Shown one piece after another: positions 8,606 through 16,170 of a stretch of 64,000 bases of DNA. Origin of the DNA: Promicromonosporaceae bacterium (GTDB lineage: Bacteria > Actinomycetota > Actinomycetes > Actinomycetales > Cellulomonadaceae). The notes under the pieces are model-generated. The model was not told the DNA's origin. It saw only the letters and a list, made by a program, of their open reading frames with translations, and did not search any database. Position numbers and translations under genes: made by a program. The stretch lies in contig WRHK01000011.1 of NCBI GenBank assembly GCA_009783295.1, forward strand, positions 16,621 through 80,620, written 5' to 3'. Numbering within the stretch: position 1 is the stretch's first letter; each line of letters begins with the position of its first letter.

Positions 8606-11600
8606 CCGCCGACGACGAGCAGCTCGGCTTCGAGCTGCACCTGGCCCCCGAGGCCCCGCTGGACGACTGGGCGGCGCTCGAGCCGGCGCCCCCCGCCCCG
8701 GAGCCGACCCTCTCCGCCCGCGAGATCGCCCGCCTCATCGGCCGCCACGAGCCCACCGACGAGCAGGTCGCCGTCATCGAGGCCCCGCTGGAGCCCACGC
8801 TCGTGGTGGCCGGCGCGGGGTCGGGCAAGACGGAGACGATGGCCGCCCGCGTCGTGTGGCTCATCGCCAACGGGCTGGTCGAGCCCGACCAGGTGCTGGG
8901 CCTGACGTTCACCCGCAAGGCGGCCGGCGAGCTCCAGACACGCGTGCAGTCGCGCCTCGCGCAGGTGGCGCGCGCCCGCGGCCGCACGACGTCGGGCGCC
9001 GACGCCGCGATGGACCTGCTCTCCCGACCCACGGTCGCCACGTACAACGCGTACGCGGCGTCGCTGGTCACCGACCACGGGCTGCGGCTCGGCGTCGAGC
9101 CGGGGTCGAGGCTGCTGGGCGAGGCGAACCAGTGGCAGCTCGCCGCCCAGCTGGTCGAGTCGTGGGACGGCGACCTCGGCACGGACCGGTCGGTGTCCGG
9201 CGTCGTCGGTGCGGTGATCGGGCTGTCGGGCGAGCTCGGGGAGCACCTGGTGGCCGTCGACGACGCGAAGCAGGCGCTCGACGCGATGCTCGAGCGCCTC
9301 GGCTCGCTGCCGCTCGGCAAGGGCAAGCGCACCCGCGGCGTCGACGTCGAGAAGCTGCTGCGCAGCCTGGGCGAGCGCCGCGCGCTGCTCGACCTCGTGG
9401 CCGCGTACCGGCGCAGCAAGCGCACCGCCGACGCGCTCGACTTCGGCGACCAGATCGCGTTCGCGGCCGACCTGGCCCGGACCGTGCCGCACGTCGGGGA
9501 GGTCGAGCGCGCGCGGTTCCGTGTGGTGCTGCTCGACGAGTACCAGGACACCTCGTACGCGCAGGTGGAGCTGCTGGCGGGGCTGTTCGGCGGCGGGCAC
9601 GCCGTCACGGCCGTGGGAGACCCGCACCAGTCGATCTACGGCTGGCGCGGCGCGTCGGCATCGGGCCTGGCCCGGTTCCCGGACCGGTTCCGTCACGTCG
9701 ACGGCGCCCCGGCCGGCGTGCGGTACCTGTCGACGTCGTGGCGCAACGACGCCGCGGTGCTCGCGGCGGCGAACGTGGCCTCGGCCCCGCTGCGCACGCC
9801 CGCTGCGCTGCCGGCCTCGGCGGCCGGGCCCAGCACCGCCGTCCACGTCCCCCCGCTCGACCTGCGCCCCGGCGCGGGCACCGGCACCGTCGCCGCGCAC
9901 GTGGCCACCACGCTCGAGGAGGAGGCCGAGGCCGTCGCCGAGTGGGTCGCCGCGCGCTGGCGCCCCGGCTCGCACCCGGAGGGCCGCACCACGGCGGCGG
10001 TGCTGTGCCGCGCCCGCTCGCAGTTCGCGGCCGTCGAGGTCGCGCTGCGCCGGCGCGGGCTGCCGGTCGAGGTGGTCGGCCTGGGTGGCCTGCTCTCGAC
10101 GCCGGAGGTGGTCGACGTCGTCGCGCTGCTCGAGGCCGTGCACGACCCGTCGCGCGGCGACTCGCTGCTGCGCCTGCTCACGGGACCGCGCGTGAACCTC
10201 GGCGCCGCCGACCTGCACGCCCTGGGCTCGTGGGCCCACGACCTGGCCCGCCTCGACGACCCGCGCCGCGCGGCCGAGGCGGCCCGTGCCTCGGCGGTCG
10301 AGTCTGTCGAGACCTTCGAAGACGCCGTCGTCGAGGGCGACGTCGTCGACCACCGTTCGCTGGTCGACGCGCTCGACGAGCTCCCTGCCCCGGGCCGCCC
10401 CGCGCGTGACGGCCGAACTCTCACGGGTGAAGGTCGCACCCGCCTCGCCGCCCTCTCGCGCGTGCTGCACGGCCTGCGCGGACTCACCTACCTGTCGCTG
10501 CCGGAACTCGTGGTGCAGGCGGAGCGCGCGCTCGGCCTGGACGTCGAGGTCGCCACGGCGGACGCCCTCGCGGCACTGATCCCGGGCGCGGGGGAGCGCG
10601 TCAGCCTGCGCGGCCGCGAGCACCTCGACGCGTTCCGCGACGTCGCGGCCACGTTCGCGCAGTCGGCGGACGTCGCGACCCTGGGCGCGTTCCTCGCGTG
10701 GCTGGGCGTCGCACAGTCCCAGGAGCGGGGTCTCGACCTGCCCGTGCGTGAGCCCGACCCGGACGCCGTGCAGGTCATCACCGCGCATGCCGCCAAGGGC
10801 CTGGAGTGGGACGTCGTCGCCGTCCCGGGGCTGGTGGACGGCGTGTTCCCGACGATCGAGGAGACCTCGGCCGGGCGCGTCGACAGCGGCTGGCTCACCG
10901 ACGTCTCCGCGCTGCCGTACCCGCTGCGCGGCGACGCCGCCGACCTGCCGCGCTTCCGCTGGGACGAGGCGGCGGACGTCAAGGAGCTCGACGAGCTGCG
11001 CAAGGCGTTCCGCAGCGCGTGCGGCGAGCACGCCCTGGCCGAGGAGCGGCGCCTCGCCTACGTCGCGTTCACGCGCGCCCGTCGTGAGCTTCTGCTCGCG
11101 GCGCACTGGTGGGGCACCGCGTCCAAGCCGCGCCGCCTGTCGCCGTTCCTGGTCGAGCTGGCCGAGGCGGGCCTGGTGCGCGCCGACAGCTGGACGGCCG
11201 CGCCCGCCCCCGGTGACACCAACCCGCGCGACGAGAACGAGGACACGGGCGTCTGGCCGGCCCCCGACGCCGACGAGGCCGGGTCCCCGCGGGACGTGCT
11301 GCGCGCGACGGCGGCGCAGGTCGACGCCGCGGTGCGGGCCCGCGCGGCAGCAACCGAGCAGGTGGCACCCGGCGAGCTCACCGCCGAGCCGGGCGTGCTG
11401 CGCGACGCCGCCGGCCACGACGTCGTCGAGCTCGCGCGCATGCTGCTCGCCGAGCGCGACGAACGCGTGGGCCACGAGGTCAGCCTCCCCGCGCACGTGA
11501 GCGCGTCGGGCCTGGTGCGGCTGGCGACGGACCGCGACGAGTTCGCCCTGCAGCTCCGCCGCCCGGTCCCGGCCCAGCCGACCGTCCACGCCCGCCGCGG

Positions 11601-12081
11601 CACCCGCTTCCACGAGTGGGTGGAGCGGTACTTCACGTCGTCGTCGCTGGTCGACGTCGACGACCTGCCCGGCGCCGACGACGTCGAGACCGACGAGGCG
11701 CTCGACGCCCTCCAGGAGCGGTTCCGGGCCAGCGAGTGGGCCGGCCGCACGCCGGTGGCCGTCGAGCAGGACGTCGAGACGCCGCTCGCCGGCGTCATGA
11801 CCCGCTCGCGCATGGACGCCGTGTTCCCCGACCCGGCGAACGGCCCGGACGCGGTGGTGGTCGTCGACTGGAAGACGGGCCGCCCGCCCGCCGACGCCGC
11901 CGCCCGCGCCGCCCGCGAGGTCCAGCTGGCCGTGTACCGGCTGGCGTGGTCGCGCTGGACGGGCCTGCCGCTCGAGCAGGTCAGCGCTGCGTTCTGCTAC
12001 GTCGCGACGGGGGAGACGGTGCGCCCGGAGCGGCTGCGCACGGAGGAGGAGCTGGAGGCGCTGATCCTGGGCCGGGAGTGA
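8602..12081 (+). CDS. adnB: AdnB-like lead motor and nuclease of AdnAB
   Basis: Starting at GTG 8602 (overlap with the adnA stop; SD-like GAAGGGG upstream) the product is 1159 aa. The motor is fully canonical: Walker A 'AGAGSGKTE' (72-79), 'LLDEYQD' (about 310), 'GDPHQSIYGWRGAS', 'TAHAAKGLEWD' and 'VAFTRARRE' (about 823). The C-terminal nuclease has 'GTRFHEWVERYF', 'RSRMDAVF' and 'VVDWKTGRPP' (about 1089), without the Fe-S cysteines of AdnA. It should be the translocating subunit that unwinds DNA ends for repair. The ORF-track start at 7840 is a read-through in a spurious frame upstream. Confidence 0.9.
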   Translation: MTADDEQLGFELHLAPEAPLDDWAALEPAPPAPEPTLSAREIARLIGRHEPTDEQVAVIEAPLEPTLVVAGAGSGKTETMAARVVWLIANGLVEPDQVLGLTFTRKAAGELQTRVQSRLAQVARARGRTTSGADAAMDLLSRPTVATYNAYAASLVTDHGLRLGVEPGSRLLGEANQWQLAAQLVESWDGDLGTDRSVSGVVGAVIGLSGELGEHLVAVDDAKQALDAMLERLGSLPLGKGKRTRGVDVEKLLRSLGERRALLDLVAAYRRSKRTADALDFGDQIAFAADLARTVPHVGEVERARFRVVLLDEYQDTSYAQVELLAGLFGGGHAVTAVGDPHQSIYGWRGASASGLARFPDRFRHVDGAPAGVRYLSTSWRNDAAVLAAANVASAPLRTPAALPASAAGPSTAVHVPPLDLRPGAGTGTVAAHVATTLEEEAEAVAEWVAARWRPGSHPEGRTTAAVLCRARSQFAAVEVALRRRGLPVEVVGLGGLLSTPEVVDVVALLEAVHDPSRGDSLLRLLTGPRVNLGAADLHALGSWAHDLARLDDPRRAAEAARASAVESVETFEDAVVEGDVVDHRSLVDALDELPAPGRPARDGRTLTGEGRTRLAALSRVLHGLRGLTYLSLPELVVQAERALGLDVEVATADALAALIPGAGERVSLRGREHLDAFRDVAATFAQSADVATLGAFLAWLGVAQSQERGLDLPVREPDPDAVQVITAHAAKGLEWDVVAVPGLVDGVFPTIEETSAGRVDSGWLTDVSALPYPLRGDAADLPRFRWDEAADVKELDELRKAFRSACGEHALAEERRLAYVAFTRARRELLLAAHWWGTASKPRRLSPFLVELAEAGLVRADSWTAAPAPGDTNPRDENEDTGVWPAPDADEAGSPRDVLRATAAQVDAAVRARAAATEQVAPGELTAEPGVLRDAAGHDVVELARMLLAERDERVGHEVSLPAHVSASGLVRLATDRDEFALQLRRPVPAQPTVHARRGTRFHEWVERYFTSSSLVDVDDLPGADDVETDEALDALQERFRASEWAGRTPVAVEQDVETPLAGVMTRSRMDAVFPDPANGPDAVVVVDWKTGRPPADAAARAAREVQLAVYRLAWSRWTGLPLEQVSAAFCYVATGETVRPERLRTEEELEALILGRE
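10296..10314. repeat. Dispersed palindromic repeat inside adnB
   Basis: GGTCGAGTCTGTCGAGACC matches the copies at 3006, 6391 and 62141 with one or two changes and encodes 'VESVET' in a low-complexity acidic linker between motor subdomains. Confidence 0.6.
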
Positions 12082-12084
12082 GCG

Positions 12085-12153
12085 TCAGGTCGGTGGTTCG
12101 GGATCGGATCGGCGGTTCCGGGCCGCCGACCTGATCCCGAACCACCGACCTGA
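12085..12153. terminator. Nested 21-bp palindrome between convergent adnB and phosphotransferase genes
   Basis: Arms 12085-12105 and 12133-12153 are perfect 21-bp complements (core AGGTCGGTGGTTCGGGATC), and the loop holds a second 7-bp stem, TCGGCGG/CCGCCGA. It begins 3 bp after the adnB stop and ends about 20 bp before the convergent gene, so it probably terminates both. The GGTCGGTG/GGTCGGCGG words recur in the element at 58278. Confidence 0.8.
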
Positions 12154-12173
12154 TCCCCGGGACCAACCCCACG

Positions 12174-13097
12174 TCAGGACGCGTCGTCCTCGCGCGTCGC
12201 CTCGTCCAGGTCGGCCAGCATCGCCTCGGCGTCGGCCACGATCTCGGGCAGGTGCTGCCGCACGCCGTGCAGCAGCCAGCGCGCGAGCGCGAGCTCGCCC
12301 ACCAGCAGCGCCCGGTCGACCAGGCGCGGGTCCTGGAGCTCGGTGCGGCGCAGCTGGTAGGCCTCCATGATCGAGTCGACCGCCTCGGGCGGGGCCGCCA
12401 CCAGCAGCCAGGCGAGGTCGTCGGCGGGGTCGGCGACGCGGGCGTCCGACCAGCCGGTGATGGCGGCGACGCGGCCGCCGGCCACGAGCACCTGCTCGGC
12501 GGCGAGGTCGCCGTGCACCACCACGGGCCGGAACCGCCACAGGGCGACGTCCTCGAGCGCGGCCTCCCAGCGGCGCAGCAGCGCCGTGGGCACGCGCCCG
12601 GTGGCGGCGGCCTCGTCGAGCTCGACCAGGCGGCGGTCGCGGTACACCTCGGCGGTGTACGACGGCAGCCCGCACGCCTCGACCACCGACGCCGGCAGCT
12701 CGTGCACGGCGGCGAGGGTGCGGCCCAGGTCGGCGGCGAGCCCCGGCCCGGGGTGCAGGGCCTCGATGTCCAGGGGCGTGCCGACGATGTGCTTGTGGAC
12801 GACGGCACGCCCGCCCTCGGGCAGCAGCGCGGACCCGGCGATGCGCGGCACCGCGAACGGCAGCACTCCCGCCTCCTGGTACAGCGCGAGCGACTCGAGC
12901 AGCTCCATCTCGGCCTCGAGCGCGGCCCCCGCCATGGTGGTCTGGGGGGCCCGCACCTCCCACTGCGTGCCGTCGGCGGCGGTCACGACGGCGACGTCGT
13001 ACTCGCCCACGGCGTCCTCCGCGCGGACCGACCGGGCGTCGAGGCCCGGCACGGCCGCCGTCGTGAGGGCGGCGAGGGCAAGGGGAGAACGGGGCAC
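12174..13097 (-). CDS. Aminoglycoside-phosphotransferase-fold kinase (APH family)
   Basis: A 307-aa APH/protein-kinase-like protein. The catalytic loop reads 'VVHGDLAAEQVLV' near residue 190 and the metal loop 'GWSDARVADPADDLAWLL', which keeps the family shape although the usual DFxx/DWxx start is GW here. Mycobacterial macrolide 2'-phosphotransferases and uncharacterised small-molecule kinases share this profile. The substrate cannot be inferred. It lies between adnB (convergent) and nudC (divergent, 67 bp). Confidence 0.82.
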   Translation of the reverse strand: MPRSPLALAALTTAAVPGLDARSVRAEDAVGEYDVAVVTAADGTQWEVRAPQTTMAGAALEAEMELLESLALYQEAGVLPFAVPRIAGSALLPEGGRAVVHKHIVGTPLDIEALHPGPGLAADLGRTLAAVHELPASVVEACGLPSYTAEVYRDRRLVELDEAAATGRVPTALLRRWEAALEDVALWRFRPVVVHGDLAAEQVLVAGGRVAAITGWSDARVADPADDLAWLLVAAPPEAVDSIMEAYQLRRTELQDPRLVDRALLVGELALARWLLHGVRQHLPEIVADAEAMLADLDEATREDDAS

Positions 13098-13164
13098 GTG
13101 ACCACCGTAACGGCGCCCTGCTCGGGCCCGGCGCTGCGGCGCGCGTGTCGGGTACGTTCGGGAG

Positions 13165-14184
13165 GTGCTGAACCCGCTCCCGCCGCTGGACCTCCCGCTC
13201 GCCCGCGCCCTGCACGACCGCGCCGCCGAGCGCCGCGACGACCCCGGCCTGCTCGCCGCGCTCTACAAGGACCCCGCCACGCGGGTGCTGGTGCTGCACG
13301 GAGACCGCCTCGCCGTCGGCGGCGAGGGCCGCGGCGCGCACCTGGCGCTGCTGGCGCCGGCCGGCCTGCCGGCCCCCGCGGAGGCCGGCCCGACGCCGCC
13401 CCCGCACTACGACGCCGCCGACGACCCTGTGGACGTGCGGCACGACGTACCCGTCCCCCCGCCGCCCCTGTGGTTCTGGCTCGGGGAGCACGACGGCGTC
13501 CATTACGTCGCGCTCGCAGGTGCGGCCGGCGACGAGCGGCCCACCGCTGCCGGCGCCTGGGCCACCCTGCGCGAGCTCGACGCCCTGGACCACCTGGAGC
13601 AGGGGCTGGCCACGCAGGCCGTCGCGCTGGCGGGCTGGCACGCCGTCCACGGCTTCTGCCCCCGCTGCGGCGCGCCGACGCAGGTGCGCAAGGCGGGCTG
13701 GGTGCGCTGGTGCCCCGTCGAGGACCGCGAGCTCTACCCGCGCACGGACCCCGCGGTGATCATGACGGTCGTGGACGACGACGACCGCCTGCTGCTGGGC
13801 CACGCCGCCCACTGGCCCGAGGGCCGGTTCTCGACCCTCGCGGGGTTCGTCGAGCCGGGGGAGAGCCTCGAGCAGGCGGTGCGCCGCGAGGTCGCCGAGG
13901 AGGTCCACGTGCACGTGGCCGACGGCCTCGCCGACGTCGTGTACCGCGGCTCGCAGGCGTGGCCGTTCCCGGCGTCGCTCATGGTGGGCTTCCGCGCGCA
14001 CGTGACGGGGCACGGGATCGAGGCCAGGACGGACGGCGTCGAGCTGACGGACGCCCGCTGGTTCACGCGCGAGGAGCTGCTCAAGGCCGTCGAGACCGGC
14101 GAGGTCAGGCTGCCGACGCGCCTCAGCATCGCCCGCGCACTCATCGAGGAGTGGTACGGAGGCCGGCTGCCCGGCGAGTGGTGA
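13165..14184 (+). CDS. nudC: NAD(+) diphosphatase NudC
   Basis: The 339-aa protein has the NudC layout: N-terminal domain, zinc ribbon, Nudix domain and the NADH-specific 'SQAWPFPAS' signature. The Nudix box is 'GFVEPGESLEQAVRREVAEE'. The enzyme hydrolyses NAD(H) to NMN(H) and AMP, and in bacteria it can decap NAD-RNA. Only three zinc-ribbon cysteines are visible ('FCPRC', 'RWC'); the fourth position reads 'VEDRE'. The GTG start at 13165 has a TACGTT box 6 nt upstream and looks leaderless. It lies next to mrx1 as in Mycobacterium. Confidence 0.9.
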   Translation: MLNPLPPLDLPLARALHDRAAERRDDPGLLAALYKDPATRVLVLHGDRLAVGGEGRGAHLALLAPAGLPAPAEAGPTPPPHYDAADDPVDVRHDVPVPPPPLWFWLGEHDGVHYVALAGAAGDERPTAAGAWATLRELDALDHLEQGLATQAVALAGWHAVHGFCPRCGAPTQVRKAGWVRWCPVEDRELYPRTDPAVIMTVVDDDDRLLLGHAAHWPEGRFSTLAGFVEPGESLEQAVRREVAEEVHVHVADGLADVVYRGSQAWPFPASLMVGFRAHVTGHGIEARTDGVELTDARWFTREELLKAVETGEVRLPTRLSIARALIEEWYGGRLPGEW

Positions 14185-14202
14185 GGCCCGCGGGTGTCAG
14201 GC

Positions 14203-14448
14203 TCAGGCCGCGAGCGCCCGCTTGACGTCGGCCAGGCTCGGGTTGGTCGCCGCCGACCCGTCGGGGTAGACGACGGTGGGGACCGTCCGGTTGCCGCCGT
14301 TGACGCTCTCCACGAAGGCGGCGGCCTCCGGGTCCTGCTCGACGTCGATCTCGGTCCACGCGATCCCGTTGGCCTTGAGGGCCGTCTTCAGGCTGCGGCA
14401 GTAGCCGCACCAGGTCGTCGTGTACATCGTCAGCGTCTCGGCTGCCAT
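14203..14448 (-). CDS. mrx1: Mycoredoxin Mrx1
   Basis: An 81-aa glutaredoxin-fold protein with the mycoredoxin active site 'TWCGYCR' (Cys14/Cys17), the cis-Pro 'TVPTVVYPDGS' and the C-terminal 'ATNPSLADVKRAL' helix. Mycoredoxins reduce mycothiol mixed disulfides in actinobacteria. The start at 14448 has SD CGAGAGG; the longer ORF-track start reads through the 5' UTR. A SigR/SigH-type promoter lies 38 nt upstream, which fits thiol-oxidative-stress control. It is convergent with nudC. Confidence 0.92.
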   Translation of the reverse strand: MAAETLTMYTTTWCGYCRSLKTALKANGIAWTEIDVEQDPEAAAFVESVNGGNRTVPTVVYPDGSAATNPSLADVKRALAA

Positions 14449-14485
14449 CGGGACCTCTCGTTCCGCTCGGGGTGTTCGTTGGGGC

Positions 14486-14511
14486 AACGGGTGTGGCGAC
14501 GGGCTTGTTCC
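14486..14511 (-). promoter_or_regulatory. SigR/SigH-type promoter of mrx1
   Basis: On the minus strand GGAAC (14511-14507) is followed after exactly 18 nt by GTTG (GTT at 14488-14486). This matches the GGAAY-N18/19-GTT consensus of the thiol-stress ECF sigma factors SigR (Streptomyces) and SigH (Mycobacterium). Mycoredoxin genes are known members of those regulons. Confidence 0.72.
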
Positions 14512-14521
14512 GCGCCGGCGC

Positions 14522-14881
14522 TCAGGCGTCAGCGGGGACGACGGCACCGGCCAGGAACCCGCGCAGCGTCTCACGGCTCGCGGACAGGCAGGCAATCCGT
14601 TCGTCGAGGGCGGCCAGCTCCTTGCCGAGCATCTGGGCGAGCTCGGCCGTGCACTCGCGGGTCCAGGTGGGCTTCTCCATGTCGAGCACCGCGCGGATCA
14701 GCCGGGTGGGCACGCCCGCGGTGACGTGGTTGCGGATGCGGCGCACGCGGTCGACGTCGGCCTCGTCGTACACGCGGTAGCCGTTGGTGCCGCGCGTGGG
14801 CTCGAGCAGCCCCTGGGACTCGTAGTAGCGGATCATCCGGGTGGCCACCCCGGTGCGCTCCGCGACGTCGCCGATCTTCAC
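14522..14881 (-). CDS. MerR family transcriptional regulator
   Basis: A 119-aa MerR regulator starting GTG at 14881: N-terminal winged helix 'VKIGDVAERTGVATRMIRYY' (1-20), the usual 'GYRVYDEADVDRVRRI' second half, then a dimerisation helix and short effector region containing Cys76 and Cys98. Effector and metal preference are not evident. It is divergent from an MFS exporter with a perfect 24-bp palindrome between them, so it very likely controls that exporter and itself. Confidence 0.88.
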   Translation of the reverse strand: MKIGDVAERTGVATRMIRYYESQGLLEPTRGTNGYRVYDEADVDRVRRIRNHVTAGVPTRLIRAVLDMEKPTWTRECTAELAQMLGKELAALDERIACLSASRETLRGFLAGAVVPADA

Positions 14882-14894
14882 ATCTCCACCGTCC

Positions 14895-14926
14895 TTGACA
14901 TTGACATCAATGTCAATGTCTACGGT
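14895..14926 (+). promoter_or_regulatory. MerR-type promoter with operator between -35 and -10
   Basis: TTGACA (14895-14900) and TACGGT (14921-14926) are separated by 20 bp, longer than the normal 17. The spacer region holds a perfect palindrome, GACATTGACAT-CA-ATGTCAATGTC (14897-14920). Overlong spacers with a central dyad are the hallmark of promoters activated by MerR regulators through DNA untwisting. The MFS ATG lies 7 nt after the -10, so the mRNA is probably leaderless. Confidence 0.82.
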
Positions 14927-14933
14927 CGGGACC

Positions 14934-16118
14934 ATGACCATCTCGACCCCGCGAGCCGCCTGGGTGCCCGTGATCGCCCTGGCCGCCGGGACGCTCTGGA
15001 CCGTCACCGCCGAGCTGCTCCCCGCGGCGCTGCTGCTGCGCATCTCCGCCGGCACGGGCGCCCCCCCGGGCGCCGTCGGCGTGCTCGTCACGGCCTGGGG
15101 CGTGACCATCGCGGCGCTGAGCCTGCCCCTGGCGCGCGCCACGCGACGGGTCGACCGGCGCACCCTGCTGGTCGCCTCCCTGGTCGCGACCGGGGTGGCC
15201 ACGGTGCTCACCGCGCTCGCGCCGTCCTACACGGCGCTCCTGGTGGCCCGGACGCTCGCCGCGGTGGGGCACGGGCTCTTCTGGGCGCTCGTGGTGGTGG
15301 CCGCCGGGTCCCTGGTGCCCGAGAAGGACGTGCCGCGGGCGGTTGCCGTGGTCGTCGCAGGGCCGGCCGTCGCCACCGTCGCCGCCGTCCCGGCCGCGAC
15401 CGCGCTCGGCGAGGCCGCCGGCTGGCGCCTCGCGTTCGGGGCCGTGGGCGCGCTGACGGTCGCGACGGGCCTCGCGCTGCTGCCGCTGCTGCCGCGCATG
15501 GCGCCGCCGCCCATGGTGCGCGGGCGGCGCGACCCCAGCGCGGTCCCGGTCGTGCGCGTCGCGGTGCTGGGCGGGGTGGTGCTGGTCGCCCACTTCGCCG
15601 TGTTCACGTACCTGGGGCCCGCCCTGGCGGCGGCGGGCGCGCTCGCGCGTGGCCGCCTGAGCGTCGTGCTGCTGGTATTCGGGGTCGCAGGGCTGCTCGG
15701 GCTGGCCGTCGCCCCCGCCGCGGCGCGCCGCCTGCCCACGCTGGCACTGCCGGTCACGGCGGCGGTCGTCGCCGTCGCGCTGCTCGCCCTGGGTGCCGCC
15801 GGGGGCAGCCACCCGGCGGTGCTCGCCGTGGTGGCGGTGTGGGGCGTCGCGCTCGGCGCCCTGCCCGTGGTGTTCCAGACGCGCCTGCTGGCCCTGGCCT
15901 CCGCGGCGTTCCGTCCGACGGCGGGGGCCGTCATGGTGGTGGCGCTGAACCTCGGGATCGCTGTCGGCGCTGCCGCGGGCGCCGTGGCCGGGGGCGGGGA
16001 CGGGCCGCTCCCGCTCCCGGTCCTGGGCGCCGCCGTGGCCGCGGTCGCGGCGGTCGGCCTCACGACGGCGGCGCTCCGCCGCACGGACGCCGGGCTGGTC
16101 GCCGCCGCACGGCCATGA
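14934..16118 (+). CDS. MFS exporter (DHA1/AraJ-like), MerR-controlled
   Basis: A 394-aa protein with about 12 hydrophobic helices. The loop between TM2 and TM3 is 'RATRRVDRRTLLVAS', a form of the MFS 'G-x3-D-x2-GRR' signature. Profile and length suit DHA1 drug or sugar efflux pumps of the chloramphenicol/arabinose-efflux type. The start at ATG 14934 is set by the promoter geometry; the ORF-track start at 14841 would put the operator inside the gene. With the divergent MerR gene it forms a stress-inducible efflux unit inserted into the conserved mrx1-uvrD2 interval. Confidence 0.85.
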   Translation: MTISTPRAAWVPVIALAAGTLWTVTAELLPAALLLRISAGTGAPPGAVGVLVTAWGVTIAALSLPLARATRRVDRRTLLVASLVATGVATVLTALAPSYTALLVARTLAAVGHGLFWALVVVAAGSLVPEKDVPRAVAVVVAGPAVATVAAVPAATALGEAAGWRLAFGAVGALTVATGLALLPLLPRMAPPPMVRGRRDPSAVPVVRVAVLGGVVLVAHFAVFTYLGPALAAAGALARGRLSVVLLVFGVAGLLGLAVAPAAARRLPTLALPVTAAVVAVALLALGAAGGSHPAVLAVVAVWGVALGALPVVFQTRLLALASAAFRPTAGAVMVVALNLGIAVGAAAGAVAGGGDGPLPLPVLGAAVAAVAAVGLTTAALRRTDAGLVAAARP

Positions 16119-16170
16119 CCCTGGGGACGACGGGCCCCGGCTGTCGGCCGCGGCTGCAAGAATCGCGGCG

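Noticed and set aside
5288-11613. Two >1000-aa minus-strand ORFs antisense to adnA and adnB
   Set aside because: They are shadow frames of high-GC genes: Arg/Gly/Ala-rich, without domains or SDs, opposite two proteins with complete helicase and nuclease motifs.
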